Part shown: one piece after another, positions 8,912-17,635 of the stretch
How the letters are laid out: each line of letters starts with the position of its first letter
Numbering within the stretch: the first letter of the stretch is position 1
Origin: Anderseniella sp963700895
GTDB lineage: Bacteria; Pseudomonadota; Alphaproteobacteria; Rhizobiales; Aestuariivirgaceae
Reading direction: 5' to 3'
Assembly (NCBI GenBank): GCA_963700895.1
Contig: CAVOZI010000011.1
Span: forward strand, 62,001 to 126,000
DNA length: 64,000 nucleotides
Made by a program: the position numbers and the translations under genes
The notes under the pieces: model-generated
What the model was told of the DNA's origin: nothing
Databases searched by the model: none
Seen by the model: only the letters and a program-made list of their open reading frames with translations

Positions 8912-10178
8912 TGGGTTGTCTCCGCAATGTGCCCTTTGGCATCTTGATGATGAACCAGATGAAAGTCAGCGCCTGCAGGGCCAGGAACACCCCGAACGAT
9001 ACCTGGTAGGCGGCATTCTCGTAACCGCCGCCGGTCTTCAACGGCCACAGGTCGATGATGGCGCCGATGGCGAACTGCGAGATGAAGGCGACGGCGAACA
9101 CCAGCGTGTTGAGGCAACCGTTGGAGCGCCCGGCCAGGTCGGCGCCGAAATACTGCGCCAGCCAGGGATAGGCGAGGATGCCGGCCTGGCCAAACATGCC
9201 GAAGATGAACCATACCGGCGGTGCCAGCGTGACCGGCTCGAACAGGATGACGAGCTGGATGGTCATGAACGCCAGGATGAAGCCGGTCATGGTGGCAAGC
9301 AGGCTGACGCCGCGCCGGCCCAGCCAGTCGGCCACGTAACCGCTCATCAAGGTGCCGACGAGGAAGCCGATGGCCTGCAGGCCAAGCACCTCGGCCACAC
9401 CTATGCGGTCAAGCCCCGCCACGTCGCGCAGCCAGGGGCCGGCCCACAATGTCTGGATGCCGATATGACAACCCGCGGTGAGCGCCACGAACGGTGCAAC
9501 GCGCCAGAACACCGGGTCGGTATAGATGGTGACGATGGCAGACAGAACACTCTTGCCGTCAGCAACTGCGGCCTGGGGCGGGCGCTCCGGGACGACGGTG
9601 AACAGAAACGCCGCCACCGCGAGCGTCAGCACCGCCATGCCAATGAACATGTTGCGCCAGCCGTAATTTGCGGTCGCCCACTCGGCCGGCACGGTGGCGG
9701 TGAGGATGCCGAGGCCGCCAACCGCCATGATGCAGGCATTGGCCAGCGCGCGGCGGTCTTCCGGCACCCAGATGTTCACCGCCTTGAAGCCGGCCATCAG
9801 GCCGCCGGCCGAGCCCATGCCGATCAGCATGCGGGCAAAGCTCAGGCCCCATTTCTCCGCCGCCCAGGCGAACACCAGCGCACCGGCGGCGCCCACGCAC
9901 AGCAGCAGCGCCTGCACCTTGCGCGGCCCGAACCGGTCAAGCAGCACGCCTAGCGGAATCTGGAAACCGGCAAAGCCGATCAGGTAAGCCGCCGTGAGCA
10001 GGCCCAGTTCACTGGCGTCGAGCCCCACGTCCGACACCAGGTTGGGCGCGATGACGGCGTTCACCGCCCGGTACAGGTAGGACAGGAAGTAACACAGCGA
10101 GAACGGCAGCAGGATGGTCAGGACCAGCCGCGGCAACGACATGCGAGAGGCAACATGTGCAATCGTCGTCGGTGTCAT
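8901..10178 (-). CDS. Major facilitator superfamily transporter
   Basis: This 425-residue protein shows about twelve hydrophobic segments and the MFS loop motif LGVLLDRFGPRKVQ after the second segment. A second family-like segment, GYVADWLGRRG, follows in the C-terminal half. The N-terminal part resembles sugar-acid or nitrate/nitrite type permeases. It is the first gene of a two-gene operon with the asparaginase gene, which it overlaps. Substrate is unknown; an asparagine-related substrate is suggested only by context. tRNA-Gln lies directly upstream on the same strand. Confidence 0.88.
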   Translation of the reverse strand: MTPTTIAHVASRMSLPRLVLTILLPFSLCYFLSYLYRAVNAVIAPNLVSDVGLDASELGLLTAAYLIGFAGFQIPLGVLLDRFGPRKVQALLLCVGAAGALVFAWAAEKWGLSFARMLIGMGSAGGLMAGFKAVNIWVPEDRRALANACIMAVGGLGILTATVPAEWATANYGWRNMFIGMAVLTLAVAAFLFTVVPERPPQAAVADGKSVLSAIVTIYTDPVFWRVAPFVALTAGCHIGIQTLWAGPWLRDVAGLDRIGVAEVLGLQAIGFLVGTLMSGYVADWLGRRGVSLLATMTGFILAFMTIQLVILFEPVTLAPPVWFIFGMFGQAGILAYPWLAQYFGADLAGRSNGCLNTLVFAVAFISQFAIGAIIDLWPLKTGGGYENAAYQVSFGVFLALQALTFIWFIIKMPKGTLRRQPNEQ

Positions 10179-10202
10179 TGCCGGCCTTGCATGGTGAACG
10201 GA

Positions 10203-10277
<75 letters not shown>

Positions 10278-10425
10278 ACACCAGACCGGCAAAGCCTTGT
10301 CAGCCCACCGATGGAGGCGCACCATACTGATTCCGGACGTGCCCTGCAACTTCATCCAACAGGCGTGTGTTGATGGCTTGCGCAGGGTTCATGCCGGCGC
10401 TATAACGCAGCCACTTTCAAGGTAT

Positions 10426-10502
10426 CGGAGTGTAGCGCAGCCTGGTAGCGCACCTGCTTCGGGAGCAGGGGGTCGTGAGTTCGAATCTCGCCACTCCGAC
10501 CA
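10426..10502 (+). tRNA. tRNA-Pro (anticodon CGG), integration site of the island
   Basis: A 77-base cloverleaf is visible. The acceptor CGGAGTG pairs with CACTCCG, the anticodon arm is CCTGC-TTCGGGA-GCAGG with anticodon CGG, the T arm contains GTTCGAATC, and CCA is encoded. Its 3' 51 bases plus one following base are repeated at 46711–46762, so the 3' part was supplied or restored by the integrated element and the gene stays functional. Confidence 0.97.
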
Positions 10503-10503
10503 A
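10452..10503 (+). repeat. Left attachment-site repeat (attL core)
   Basis: These 52 bases run from the anticodon stem of tRNA-Pro to one base past its CCA end and are identical to 46711–46762. The flanks on either side differ between the copies, which fixes the core borders. Confidence 0.93.
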
Positions 10504-10508
10504 CAATA

Positions 10509-10542
10509 ACAAGGGCTTAGCATTTTTGTGCTAGCCCTTGTT
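10509..10542 (+). terminator. Intrinsic terminator after tRNA-Pro, carried by the island
   Basis: ACAAGGGCT pairs with AGCCCTTGT, with an inner AGCA/TGCT stem, a T-rich loop and a following TTTCTGTTT tract. It lies on the island side of attL, so the element brought its own terminator to replace the native one, now stranded beyond attR. Confidence 0.8.
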
Positions 10543-10550
10543 TCTGTTTC

Positions 10551-10570
10551 GGGTACCAAATGGGTACCAA
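10551..10570 (+). repeat. Putative integrase arm-site repeat, left copy
   Basis: GGGTACCA occurs twice in tandem (GGGTACCAAATGGGTACCA). The same 19 bases occur at 46578–46596 just inside the other end and just upstream of the integrase gene. Paired motifs inside both ends are typical of arm-type binding sites for integrase or excisionase; this role is inferred. Confidence 0.6.
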
Positions 10571-11105
10571 CGCAACACTTTTTGCCAGACCAAGGTGCGC
10601 TCGCGGCCTCAAAGTTCCGATTGCTAATGATGGGGCCGTTACACCCCTAAGCCCAGCAAATGCAGATCGCGCTTACACGCAGGTGCTTGAGAAAAAATAG
10701 TCCAGCTCCGTGATCCTGTCCCATGGCGCTATTTGATTCACCACGCGAACTGCCGCTTTGTCGTGTGCTAATAGGTGCCTGTAACTTGCATCTGTCGTGA
10801 TCGACGTGGCCGCCTAGCAAGAAATTGTGCCCGCCGATAAACGGAAGCAAGATGCATTCTCCGGTGTTGAAAGGGTATTTCCGATCTGCTCATTGAGGGT
10901 CCGCTAGGGGTCAACTCCGGAAGGTTTCGGTTCCCGCTCAGAATGTCTGCCGTTGACTCGATAACGGACTATCTATCAGAGCGCCCTAGCCGGCGGCTGT
11001 GTGCCAGCAAAGGTCAAAATCACCAGCTTGGCATCCGGATGCCGTCATCGCCCCTCGACCTGGCGGGCATATTCTTCGGCGTCGAACCAGCCGAGCGAGG
11101 CCTTA
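10571..11105. other. Island left-end stretch without a recognisable gene
   Basis: I see no ORF with a plausible start, ribosome-binding site and protein-like sequence in these 535 bases. A minus-strand frame at 10647–10850 shows no family resemblance. A short motif AATGTCTGC near 10941 is like the hairpin repeat at 42005–42035. Confidence 0.4.
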
Positions 11106-12265
11106 TACCAAGTCCCTGAGGGGCTGACTCGTTTGAGGGTTTTCAAATCAGCTGCAGCGTGATTCAGCATGGCAAACGAAGGAGGTTTGCCATGGCGATA
11201 GCGCTACGAGCGGATTTTGATGCGACCATATTGCGGGCGATTGCCCGACAGTCGAAGGATGCAGCCCAAACCCGGCGGCTGCTGGCATTGGCGGCGATCT
11301 ATGATGGAGCAACACGGACACAGGCCGCTGAGCTTGGTGGAGTGACGCTGCAGATCGTACGGGACTGGGTGGTGCGGTTCAATGCCGAGGGACCGGAAGG
11401 ACTGGTCAGCCGCAAGGCGCCTGGCCAGCCCTCGAAGCTCAATGATGCACACCGGGCTGCACTGGTGCAGATGCTGGAGAGCGGGCCGGTTCCGGCAGCC
11501 CATGGGGTGGTACGCTGGCGCCTGGTCGACCTGTGTCAGTGGATCTGGGAAGAGTTCCGGATCAGCATTGCCAAGCAGACTTTGAGCCGGGAACTTCGTG
11601 CGATGGGCTATCGCAAGCTGTCAGCCAGACCACGCAATCATGCCCAGGCTGAGGGATCCATTGAGGATTTTAAAAAAGTTTTCCCCCGCGCCTGGTGGCG
11701 ATCGCCCGGGACAAGGGCATCCACCGGGACAAGCTAGAGATCTGGTTTGCCGACGAGGCCCGCATCGGCCAGAAGAACAAGCTCACCAGGCGCTGGGCCA
11801 GGCGTGGCACCAGACCGTCAGCCCCGCAGGACCAGCGCACAGCCTCGACCTATATCTTCGGGGCGATCTGCCCGAAGCGAGGTAAAGGCGCTGCCCTGGT
11901 CCTGCCGGCCTGCAACACCGAGGCCATGAACCTGCATCTGGCCGAGATCTCCGGTGAAGTCAGTCCCGGCGCCCATGCCGTCGTCATTCTCGACCAGGCT
12001 GGCTGGCACCTGTCAAACCGGCTCAAGGTTCCGACCAATATCACCCTGCTGCCGCTTCCGCCCAAATGCCCCGAACTGAACCCGGTGGAGAATATCTGGC
12101 AGTTCATGCGCGACAACTGGCTCTCCAACCTGGTGTTCACGTCCTATGACAACCTGGTCGATCACTGCTGCCATGCATGGAACAGCCTCGTCGACCAGCC
12201 CTGGCGCATCATGTCCATCGGACTGCGTGACTGGGCTCACAGGTTCTGATCAGTGGGACTTGGTA
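11106..12265 (+). mobile_element. IS630-family element (type B), copy 1
   Basis: The ends are TACCAAGTCCC on the left and GGGACTTGGTA on the right, each beginning in the TA target dinucleotide. The length is 1160 bases. It is identical to the copy at 19398–20557 except for one substitution I could find (A at 11359, G at 19651), which points to very recent transposition. Confidence 0.92.
11192..12249 (+). CDS. IS630-family transposase (two frames, −1 shift at an A6 run)
   Basis: The first frame starts at ATG 11192 behind AAGGAGGT and encodes the N-terminal helix-turn-helix part (MAIALRADFDATILRAIARQ...). It runs out of frame after DFKKVFPR. The second frame, reached by −1 realignment at TTTTAAAAAAG (about 11669–11679), encodes the DDE domain (DEARIGQKN, ILDQAGWH, CPELNPVENIW) and ends at 12249. 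Confidence 0.9.
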
Positions 12266-12600
12266 TTAACCTTCAGATCATCGCCCAGCTCCCATTCTTC
12301 CCAGCCGCGAACGCTCAGCTCTCGGCCTGTTCCGGCATGATGACCGGTAAACGTCCAAACATAGACAGCATGCGAACCGGCACATCGGATGTCGTTGCAG
12401 GTCAGTGAGAGATCGGGAACATCCTTGTAGAAGCCGGCAGCCATTCCCTGAATGCCTGAGCGACCAATCCACGGCTCTCCCACGATTGATGATGATCTGG
12501 CCGTTCTCGGCGTAGAAGGACGCGACTGCCTCGGGTGACTTGGAGTTCCAGGCAGCGGTGTAGGCATGCGCCATCTCCTCGACAGCGCTAGGTTTAATGG
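12266..12600 (-). pseudogene. SnoaL-like (NTF2 fold) protein remnant
   Basis: Two minus-strand frames together read as a SnoaL-like/NTF2-fold protein: EEMAHAYTAAWNSKSPEAV, SFYAENGQIIINRG, then EPWIGRSGIQGMAAGFY and SHAVYVWTFTGHH, RGWEEWELGDD. A two-base insertion near 12490 (GAGAG) separates the frames. The 3' end is cut by the IS630-B end at 12265 and the 5' end abuts the IS30 element at 12631, so the gene is dead. Members of this fold are cyclases, isomerases or small binding proteins, so the original function is unknown. Confidence 0.7.
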
Positions 12601-12630
12601 GCACTACGATTAAGAGCTGGCTCGGGGGTG

Positions 12631-13713
12631 GATTCAGCCGCGAAGTGCAACAGGGGTATTGAAGCGGATTGTCAGGTCTTTTCCAAGAGCATTGAGGAAG
12701 GCCTCCGCGGGAGATTTGAAGCCGAGGCATTTTCTGGGCGTGAGGTTCAGTGTCATGGAGATGTCCTGAATGTCTTCGTCACTGAGGTCGTCGAGATTGG
12801 TTGAGCGCGGGAGCCAGCGTCTGATCCTGCCGTTGATGTTCTCGATGCCGCCCTTTTGCCAGGACGCGTAGGCGTCGCAGAAGTAGGTGGCCATGGTGAA
12901 GGCGTGCTTGAGCAAGGAATGCCGAGCGAATTCGCCGCCGTTGTCAAAAGTCATCGTCTGGCGCAGTTTCGGGCTGAGCTTTGCCAGGATGCCAGTGATC
13001 GCGGTGACGGTCTCGGCAGCAGTTTTGCTGGCAAGTCGGGTCATCAGGGTCAGGCGGGTCCTGCGCTCGTGCAGGACGAGAAGTGGCCTTGAGCGTTTGC
13101 AGATGACCAGGTCGGCTTCCCAGTGCCCAACCTCGGTACGGTCATTGGCCGCTGCAGGGCGCTGGGATATATGAGTTTTTCCTGTGATCCGATCCCTCGA
13201 CCGGCGGGCGCGCCGGCCGCGGCTGGCCTTGCGCCGGGTGAGGTAGCGCCAGAGCTTCTCGGCCTTCTGCGCCGATCGGAAGATGAACGCGTAGATCGTC
13301 TCGGTGCTGACAACCCGCAGGCCGATCTCGATCCCGCGGCGGAGCCAGCCGGCGATCTGCTCTGGCGCCCAGCCTTCGGCCAGCCGGTCAATGACGAAGC
13401 CGCGCAGGCCCACATCGGTTTCAAGGATGGCCTGGCGTTGGCGGCGGAACAGGTATGAACCTTCGGCAAAAACCGGGCGGTACGTCCCATCTCCATGAGC
13501 ATTGCGCCCGAGCTCTCGGCTGACGGTGGACTTGTCGCGCCCGATGACTTCGGCAATAGCCGTGGCGCCGAGCCCCTGGGCCCTCAGTTCGGCAATCTGG
13601 TCTCTTTCGGATCGGTCGAGGTGGTTATATCCTGGCATGGCAACATCGCTTTCTTGTTTGACGACAAGCGGATATCACATCCGCAAACGGTGTTGCACTT
13701 CACGTCTGAATTC
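12631..13713 (-). mobile_element. IS30-family element, complete
   Basis: Imperfect terminal inverted repeats are visible. The left end has ATTCAGCCGCGAAGTGCAAC, and the right end, read on the minus strand, has ATTCAGACGTGAAGTGCAAC. They enclose one intact transposase gene. The element sits between the SnoaL remnant and an IS3-family element. Confidence 0.85.
12634..13638 (-). CDS. IS30-family transposase
   Basis: The 334-residue protein starts MPGYNHLDRSERDQIAELRA with an N-terminal helix-turn-helix (AIAEVIGRDKSTVSRELGRN). The DDE domain shows GHWEADLVI, the second aspartate in TFDNGGEFARH, and the glutamate in WQKGGIENINGRIRRWLP. All landmarks of an active IS30 transposase are present, so it is probably functional. 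Confidence 0.93.
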   Translation of the reverse strand: MPGYNHLDRSERDQIAELRAQGLGATAIAEVIGRDKSTVSRELGRNAHGDGTYRPVFAEGSYLFRRQRQAILETDVGLRGFVIDRLAEGWAPEQIAGWLRRGIEIGLRVVSTETIYAFIFRSAQKAEKLWRYLTRRKASRGRRARRSRDRITGKTHISQRPAAANDRTEVGHWEADLVICKRSRPLLVLHERRTRLTLMTRLASKTAAETVTAITGILAKLSPKLRQTMTFDNGGEFARHSLLKHAFTMATYFCDAYASWQKGGIENINGRIRRWLPRSTNLDDLSDEDIQDISMTLNLTPRKCLGFKSPAEAFLNALGKDLTIRFNTPVALRG

Positions 13714-13724
13714 ACCGGGAAAAC

Positions 13725-14850
13725 TGAACAGCCGGGATAAGTGGATTTTCCGTGCAACAGCAGCATGATGCTGCGAGCAAGGAGAAGACCATGGCAAGAC
13801 GACCACGCCGGAATCACAGCCCGGCATTCAAGGCAAAAGTTTCAGTGGCCGCGATCAAGGGTGAGAAGACCTTGATGGAGTTGGCGCAGGAGTTTGACGT
13901 ACATCCCAACCAAATCAAGCAGTGGCGCGATCAGCTTCTTGAGGGCGCCACCGGAGTGTTTGGCGAAGCTCCGAAGGGCGCGGCGGAACCGGCCATTGAT
14001 GTGAAGACCCTGCATGCGAAGATCGGAGAGCTGACGCTGGAGAACGATTTTTTGTCCGGCGCGCTCGGCAAGGCGGGTCTGCTGCCGAGCGCAAAAAGAT
14101 GATCGATCCCACCGCGAAGCTCAGCGTCAGCCGTCAGGCCATCGTGCTGGGGATCAGCCGGGGCAGTGTCTACTACAAGCCGCGCCCGGTGTCGGACGCC
14201 GATCTGAAGCTGATGCACCGGATCGATAAGCTGCATATGGAATTCCCGTTCGCGGGCAGCCGGATGCTGCAGGGGCTGCTGGTCCAGGAAGGCTTCAAGG
14301 TTGGGCGGCTGCACGTTGCCACGCTGATGAAGCGCATGGGCATCGAAGCCCTGTACCGCAAGCCCAACACCTCGAAGCCGGCGCCTGGGCACAAGATCTA
14401 CCCATATCTGCTGCGGAAGCTGCCCATCACCCGGCCCAACCAGGTCTGGGCGATGGACATCACCTACATTCCGATGGCGCGCGGGTTCATCTATCTGGCG
14501 GCCGTTCTGGACTGGCTCACGCGGCGCGTCCTGGCCTGGCGGGTGTCGATCACGCTGGAGGCGGATTTTTGTATAGAAGCTGTGGAGGAAGCGCTGGCGA
14601 AACATGGCAACCCCGAAATCTTCAACACGGATCAGGGTAGCCAGTTCACCTCGACCGAGTTCATCAAGGTGCTGGCGGCTCGTGAGATCAAGATCAGTAT
14701 GGATGGTAAGGGCGCATGGCGGGACAACGTCTTTGTCGAGCGCCTGTGGCGGACCATCAAATACGAGGAAGTCTACCTGCGCGCCTATGCCAGCGTGTCC
14801 GAGGCCAGGGCTGGGATCGGCCGGTACCTGAGCTTCTACAACAGCCGAAG
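13725..14850 (+). mobile_element. IS3-family element, right end missing
   Basis: The left end begins at TGAACAGCCGGG (13725), directly after the IS30 right end. orfA and orfB are arranged with the usual −1 overlap. The typical orfB C-terminus (after FYNSR) and a matching right inverted repeat are absent, so the element is truncated near 14850 and probably immobile unless complemented. Confidence 0.75.
13791..14102 (+). CDS. IS3-family transposase OrfA
   Basis: ATG 13791 follows a GGAGAAG site and gives a 103-residue protein, MARRPRRNHSPAFKAKVSVA, with the helix-turn-helix LMELAQEFDVHPNQIKQW and a C-terminal leucine-zipper-like region (LHAKIGELTLENDFLSGAL). It ends in AAAAAGATGA, where the orfB start overlaps and −1 frameshifting would produce the fused OrfAB transposase. 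Confidence 0.88.
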   Translation: MARRPRRNHSPAFKAKVSVAAIKGEKTLMELAQEFDVHPNQIKQWRDQLLEGATGVFGEAPKGAAEPAIDVKTLHAKIGELTLENDFLSGALGKAGLLPSAKR

Positions 14851-15037
14851 TGCGCAGCTTTGGTTAATGTCATTTTGTCTGAACACTGAAAATTCGTGGG
14901 CGGAGATTTGGTTGACCGAAATGGTTGATGGCTATGGTTTACGGCACCAACCCTCAACCAGTTTGAGTGCCGACGATGAACACGTCTTCCCTTCATATCG
15001 ACATCGATCTCATCGAGAGCATGCGGCCGGTATTTGA
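14099..15037 (+). pseudogene. IS3-family transposase OrfB, 3' truncated and fused to foreign sequence
   Basis: The protein has the IS3 OrfB N-terminal region (SVSRQAIVLGISRGSVYYKP) and rve integrase core, with all three acidic residues in WAMDITYIPM, FNTDQGSQFTS and WRDNVFVERLWR. From about residue 250 (after YLSFYNSR, about 14850) the sequence is no longer IS3-like, and the frame simply reads on to a stop at 15037, overlapping the next gene. The usual final RPHSSLD region is gone. Confidence 0.78.
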
Positions 15038-15368
15038 CGACGCGACCTTGATTGACTTGCTTCAGGAATTTGCAAGCTACTTGGAGCAGACGCGCAACGA
15101 ACTCAACGAAATCCCCCAGGAATGCAACGAGGCTGTGCGGTTCCTGGCCGTCAAGCTGCGGGGCACGGCGTCCGAGTATGGCGCCAATCGCCTGGCAGAT
15201 ATCGCGCGTACGATGGAACAGAGCTTGCGGGAGGGATCACGCAACGCTGTCGACTGGCGCTTGCTGCTGCGGGCAGAGATAGATGAAACCATCGTTGCCT
15301 ATCGCAATATGATCCGCCGCCTGCAGAGCATGCCGGTAACTGAACCCAAATTGAAGCTGGTATCCTGA
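14976..15368 (+). CDS. Hpt-like domain protein lacking the phospho-histidine
   Basis: The 130-residue protein (ATG 14976; a GTG at 14967 is possible) is an alpha-helical single-domain protein. The segment FLAVKLRGTASEYGANRLADIARTME aligns with the Hpt signature HxLKGSAxxxGA, but the phosphoacceptor histidine is replaced by V in VKLRG. If the reading is right, it is a pseudo-Hpt that could bind a receiver domain or kinase without transferring phosphate. It follows the truncated IS3 element and precedes the PilZ gene on the opposite strand. Confidence 0.55.
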   Translation: MNTSSLHIDIDLIESMRPVFDDATLIDLLQEFASYLEQTRNELNEIPQECNEAVRFLAVKLRGTASEYGANRLADIARTMEQSLREGSRNAVDWRLLLRAEIDETIVAYRNMIRRLQSMPVTEPKLKLVS

Positions 15369-15567
15369 GGGTGAATTGTCGGCTGCACTTAGGGAAGGAA
15401 CGGCTGCGGCCGAGACGGAAGCAGATACAATCAAATACACCGACAATCGGACTTCAGAACAAAACGCAACGCTTACTCACCCCCCGTCTCACGAGGCATG
15501 GATACAATGCCTCATGTCGGTTGATGTTCGATTAACGAGGGAACGCTGCGCTGGCTGCCATTCACGA

Positions 15568-15909
15568 TCACCGCGTGGGGGATGCGGGCATTTTCAAGTC
15601 AACCTCGGCCCAGGTTGTTTCCTCATCCCTGGCAAAGCGGTTGATCAGAAACTCGGGCGTTCCGGTAAACTCCACGCCCACTTCTTTGCCATCCACCCAG
15701 CGCACGCGGCAGGGGAGCAGAACATTCTCGTGCGGGATTGAAATCCTGATGTTCTCGGGAATTGCCTTGAGCGGGACAGCGCCGAGTCTTGCCCCGGTCA
15801 CGCTCATGTCCTTGAGAGTGCAGAAGACACGACAGCCCTTGTCACCGACCAGCAGGCTTGCCTGGTGGCTCATCTGGTAACGCGGGTGAGGGTTCCGGCG
15901 GTTGCTCAT
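15568..15909 (-). CDS. PilZ domain protein (probable c-di-GMP sensor)
   Basis: The start chosen is ATG 15909, giving 113 residues. Longer frames run into the divergent promoter of the microprotein gene. The PilZ signature is present as the N-terminal arginine motif NRRNPHPRYQ and DMSVTGARL (D/NxSxxG), followed by the beta-barrel segments RISIPHENVLLPCRVRWVDG and EVGVEF. Such single-domain proteins bind cyclic di-GMP and control motility or surface polymers. It is transcribed divergently from the DUF1127-like gene at 16078, sharing a 168-base intergenic region. Confidence 0.85.
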   Translation of the reverse strand: MSNRRNPHPRYQMSHQASLLVGDKGCRVFCTLKDMSVTGARLGAVPLKAIPENIRISIPHENVLLPCRVRWVDGKEVGVEFTGTPEFLINRFARDEETTWAEVDLKMPASPTR

Positions 15910-15987
15910 GACGACAAAATCATATGACCGGGATGCACGTTTCGGGAAGTCCAGGCTGCAGCTACAGATAATAATTGGTTGCCCCGC

Positions 15988-16007
15988 GATGTGACGAACT
16001 GCACATC
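15988..16007 (+). promoter_or_regulatory. CRP-like palindrome in the leader of microprotein copy 1
   Basis: GATGTGACGAACTGCACATC matches the CRP-family half-site pattern TGTGA-N6-GCACA. It lies about 70 bases before the microprotein start and about 80 bases from the divergent PilZ start. The same site, with a different spacer, recurs at 21231–21246 and, inverted, at 24669–24684. Confidence 0.6.
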
Positions 16008-16077
16008 CGTCCGGGTGCGGACGGGTCAAGGTTGAGGCCATCAAACAGGAATTGCCTTCACAGGAAGGACAGAGGCC

Positions 16078-16233
16078 ATGACCAGACAGCACCACACCAG
16101 CTTCGCACAGAGCATCTTCGGATCAGCTCAGCGACTGTTCCGCTCCAACGGTACTGCTGAAATGCTGGCTGCTACACACATTGACGCCCGCACGGCTCGC
16201 GACATCGGCATCAACCTGGTTGGCTTGCGCTGA
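16078..16233 (+). CDS. DUF1127-like microprotein, copy 1 (51 residues)
   Basis: ATG 16078 follows AGGAAGGAC (16060–16070) and gives MTRQHHTSFAQSIFGSAQRL, then a C-terminal HIDARTARDIGINLVGLR. The DARTARDIGI segment resembles the C-terminal signature of DUF1127 proteins (DxRxLRDIGL), small arginine-rich proteins linked in other alphaproteobacteria to phosphate, carbon and RNA-related regulation. It is about 75% identical to the copy at 21319 and shares with it an upstream leader and a downstream CCCGGG terminator. I know of no characterised function for this subfamily. Confidence 0.75.
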   Translation: MTRQHHTSFAQSIFGSAQRLFRSNGTAEMLAATHIDARTARDIGINLVGLR

Positions 16234-16285
16234 GCTTCAACGACTGCCCCTTAGAACTCCCCTGCAATCTCCCTGAGCATCTCTC

Positions 16286-16312
16286 CCCCGGGTCACAAGC
16301 CCGGGGTTTTGT
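16286..16312 (+). terminator. Intrinsic terminator of microprotein copy 1
   Basis: CCCCGGG and CCCGGGG form the stem around TCACAAG, followed by TTTTGTTT. The same hairpin ends the second copy at 21533–21557. Confidence 0.85.
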
Positions 16313-16899
16313 TTGGGCGGAGATACTCTTGGTGGAAACATGGTATGGCGATTATCGCAACCCCTAAGTGATGAAGGCGCAGCATCACCCGGGGGAGAGC
16401 ATGCCGCGCCTTCATTAATCGGACAGCCGCACTGAGAAGCCGCCACCTCCTTTTGTAGATCGTGCACGCAGGGTTTGCAATGGAGCTGAACAGTTTCGAT
16501 TACCAGAGCCTAAACGGTGAACCGGCCCGATCTCCTTGACATCACCTGGTCTCCCCACTCGGCTGCTGGACGGCACACTGCGGGTTGCAGAGGTGGCCGC
16601 GGAAGCCGGCAGCTTTCGGAGGTACAGCAGACACTCTCAGCGGTGATCAAAACCGACCGCAGTTAACCTGGTTCGGACATTGCCAACCAATCACTTGGCA
16701 TTACCGACCATATGATGCTGATGCCTCTGTTCGAAAGCGGCGGATCTGTTGGCATCAGCGTGATGATGACATGCCGTATTTCATCGGCTGGTTTCATTAT
16801 TTTTGATCTGAATCATATCGTTACGACCGTTCTCGTTTAGATGAAAGCCTAAAGCAGTCGCGATTTGGCAATCCGGGCTGGCTTGAGGAGTTCAGGACT
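16313..16899. other. Intergenic stretch without a supported gene
   Basis: No ORF here has both a good start and protein-like composition. A frame at 16585–16806 has no ribosome-binding site and no family resemblance. Confidence 0.4.
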
Positions 16900-17169
16900 A
16901 TGCCCAAGGACACTCATCCTGAAATTGTTGTTTCAAAACTTTCGAAACGGGTTTCTGACAAGGGCTCCCATGTTGACGTCCATATCTACCGGTTAGGCGA
17001 CCAGCCACGTTGGACACTGGAGATTATCGATGAATGTGGAGGCTACACCATCTGGGATGAGTGGTTCGATACCGAGCAAGCAGCTCTCGACAAGGCTCTG
17101 CGGGCTGTGAGCGCTTTTGGTATCAACAGCTTCTTGGAGGACAATCGGTCGAGGCCTACGCACCACTAG
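16900..17169 (+). CDS. Small conserved hypothetical protein (89 residues)
   Basis: The product reads IVVSKLSKRVSDKGSHVDVHIYRLGDQPRWTLEIIDE followed by TIWDEWFDTEQAALDKALRAVSAFGINSFLE. This pattern, with a beta-sheet first half ending in W-x-L-E-I and a helix after TIWDExFxT-xxAA, is that of a small soluble protein family frequent in rhizobial genomes and usually encoded singly on plasmids or islands. I recognise the pattern but know of no assigned function. A GAGGAG site precedes the ATG with a slightly long spacing. Confidence 0.65.
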   Translation: MPKDTHPEIVVSKLSKRVSDKGSHVDVHIYRLGDQPRWTLEIIDECGGYTIWDEWFDTEQAALDKALRAVSAFGINSFLEDNRSRPTHH

Positions 17170-17464
17170 CTCGCAGCAAACCCGATACTTCCTCACCATG
17201 GTTTGCCTCGGTGGCATGCACCGCAATGACTAGGATTGATATGACCTAAGTTAGTGTGGCGACTTCGAAATTTCACGAGCCGGAAACGCGCCGCTCTCGG
17301 GCCGCTGACTAACAAGCTGAAAACAAGACAATATTTCCAGTTGAAGTAGTCCGCTACTACAAACTCTGCTGCGGCGCATGATTGAGTTCTTCGTGGCGCT
17401 CATCTACCCTTATTCGTGATCGGCCTTGTTGGCAGATCGCAACCCAAACCAGAGGAGTATCGCC

Positions 17465-17554
17465 ATGAAGAAGCAATGGGCAAAGCCGTCCATGTGCCAG
17501 GTAGAGGCAGGTTTTGAGATTTCTCGCTATCTGCCCGCTGAGCTCAAGAAGTAA
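17465..17554 (+). CDS. pqqA: PqqA-like PQQ precursor peptide (29 residues)
   Basis: ATG 17465 lies behind GAGGAG (17453–17458). The peptide begins MKKQWAKPSMCQVEAGFEIS and continues RYLPAELKK. It has the length of PqqA (23–29 residues), a WAKP N-terminal region as in Methylobacterium-type PqqA, and the obligatory glutamate and tyrosine three residues apart (E18-I-S-R-Y22) that PqqE cross-links to make pyrroloquinoline quinone. No pqqB, C, D or E gene is in the window, so maturation would rely on host enzymes. It is immediately upstream of a cytochrome c gene and a PQQ-type sugar dehydrogenase gene. An untranslated-by-accident short frame cannot be excluded, but motif plus context make pqqA likely. 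Confidence 0.78.
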   Translation: MKKQWAKPSMCQVEAGFEISRYLPAELKK

Positions 17555-17635
17555 GATACGCTCCAATCTGACGGAGCAATGTCGCGCCTCTTCTTCAAGT
17601 AGAATCTTGGAGGGTGGTTCACTGCGGCGTATCTC

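Noticed and set aside
10647..10850. A 67-codon minus-strand frame at the left end of the island
   Set aside because: No ribosome-binding site, no recognisable composition pattern and no neighbour support; left as gene-free.
16585..16806. A 73-codon plus-strand frame
   Set aside because: It has no ribosome-binding site, and the sequence (many W, H, R and no hydrophobic pattern) does not look like a protein.
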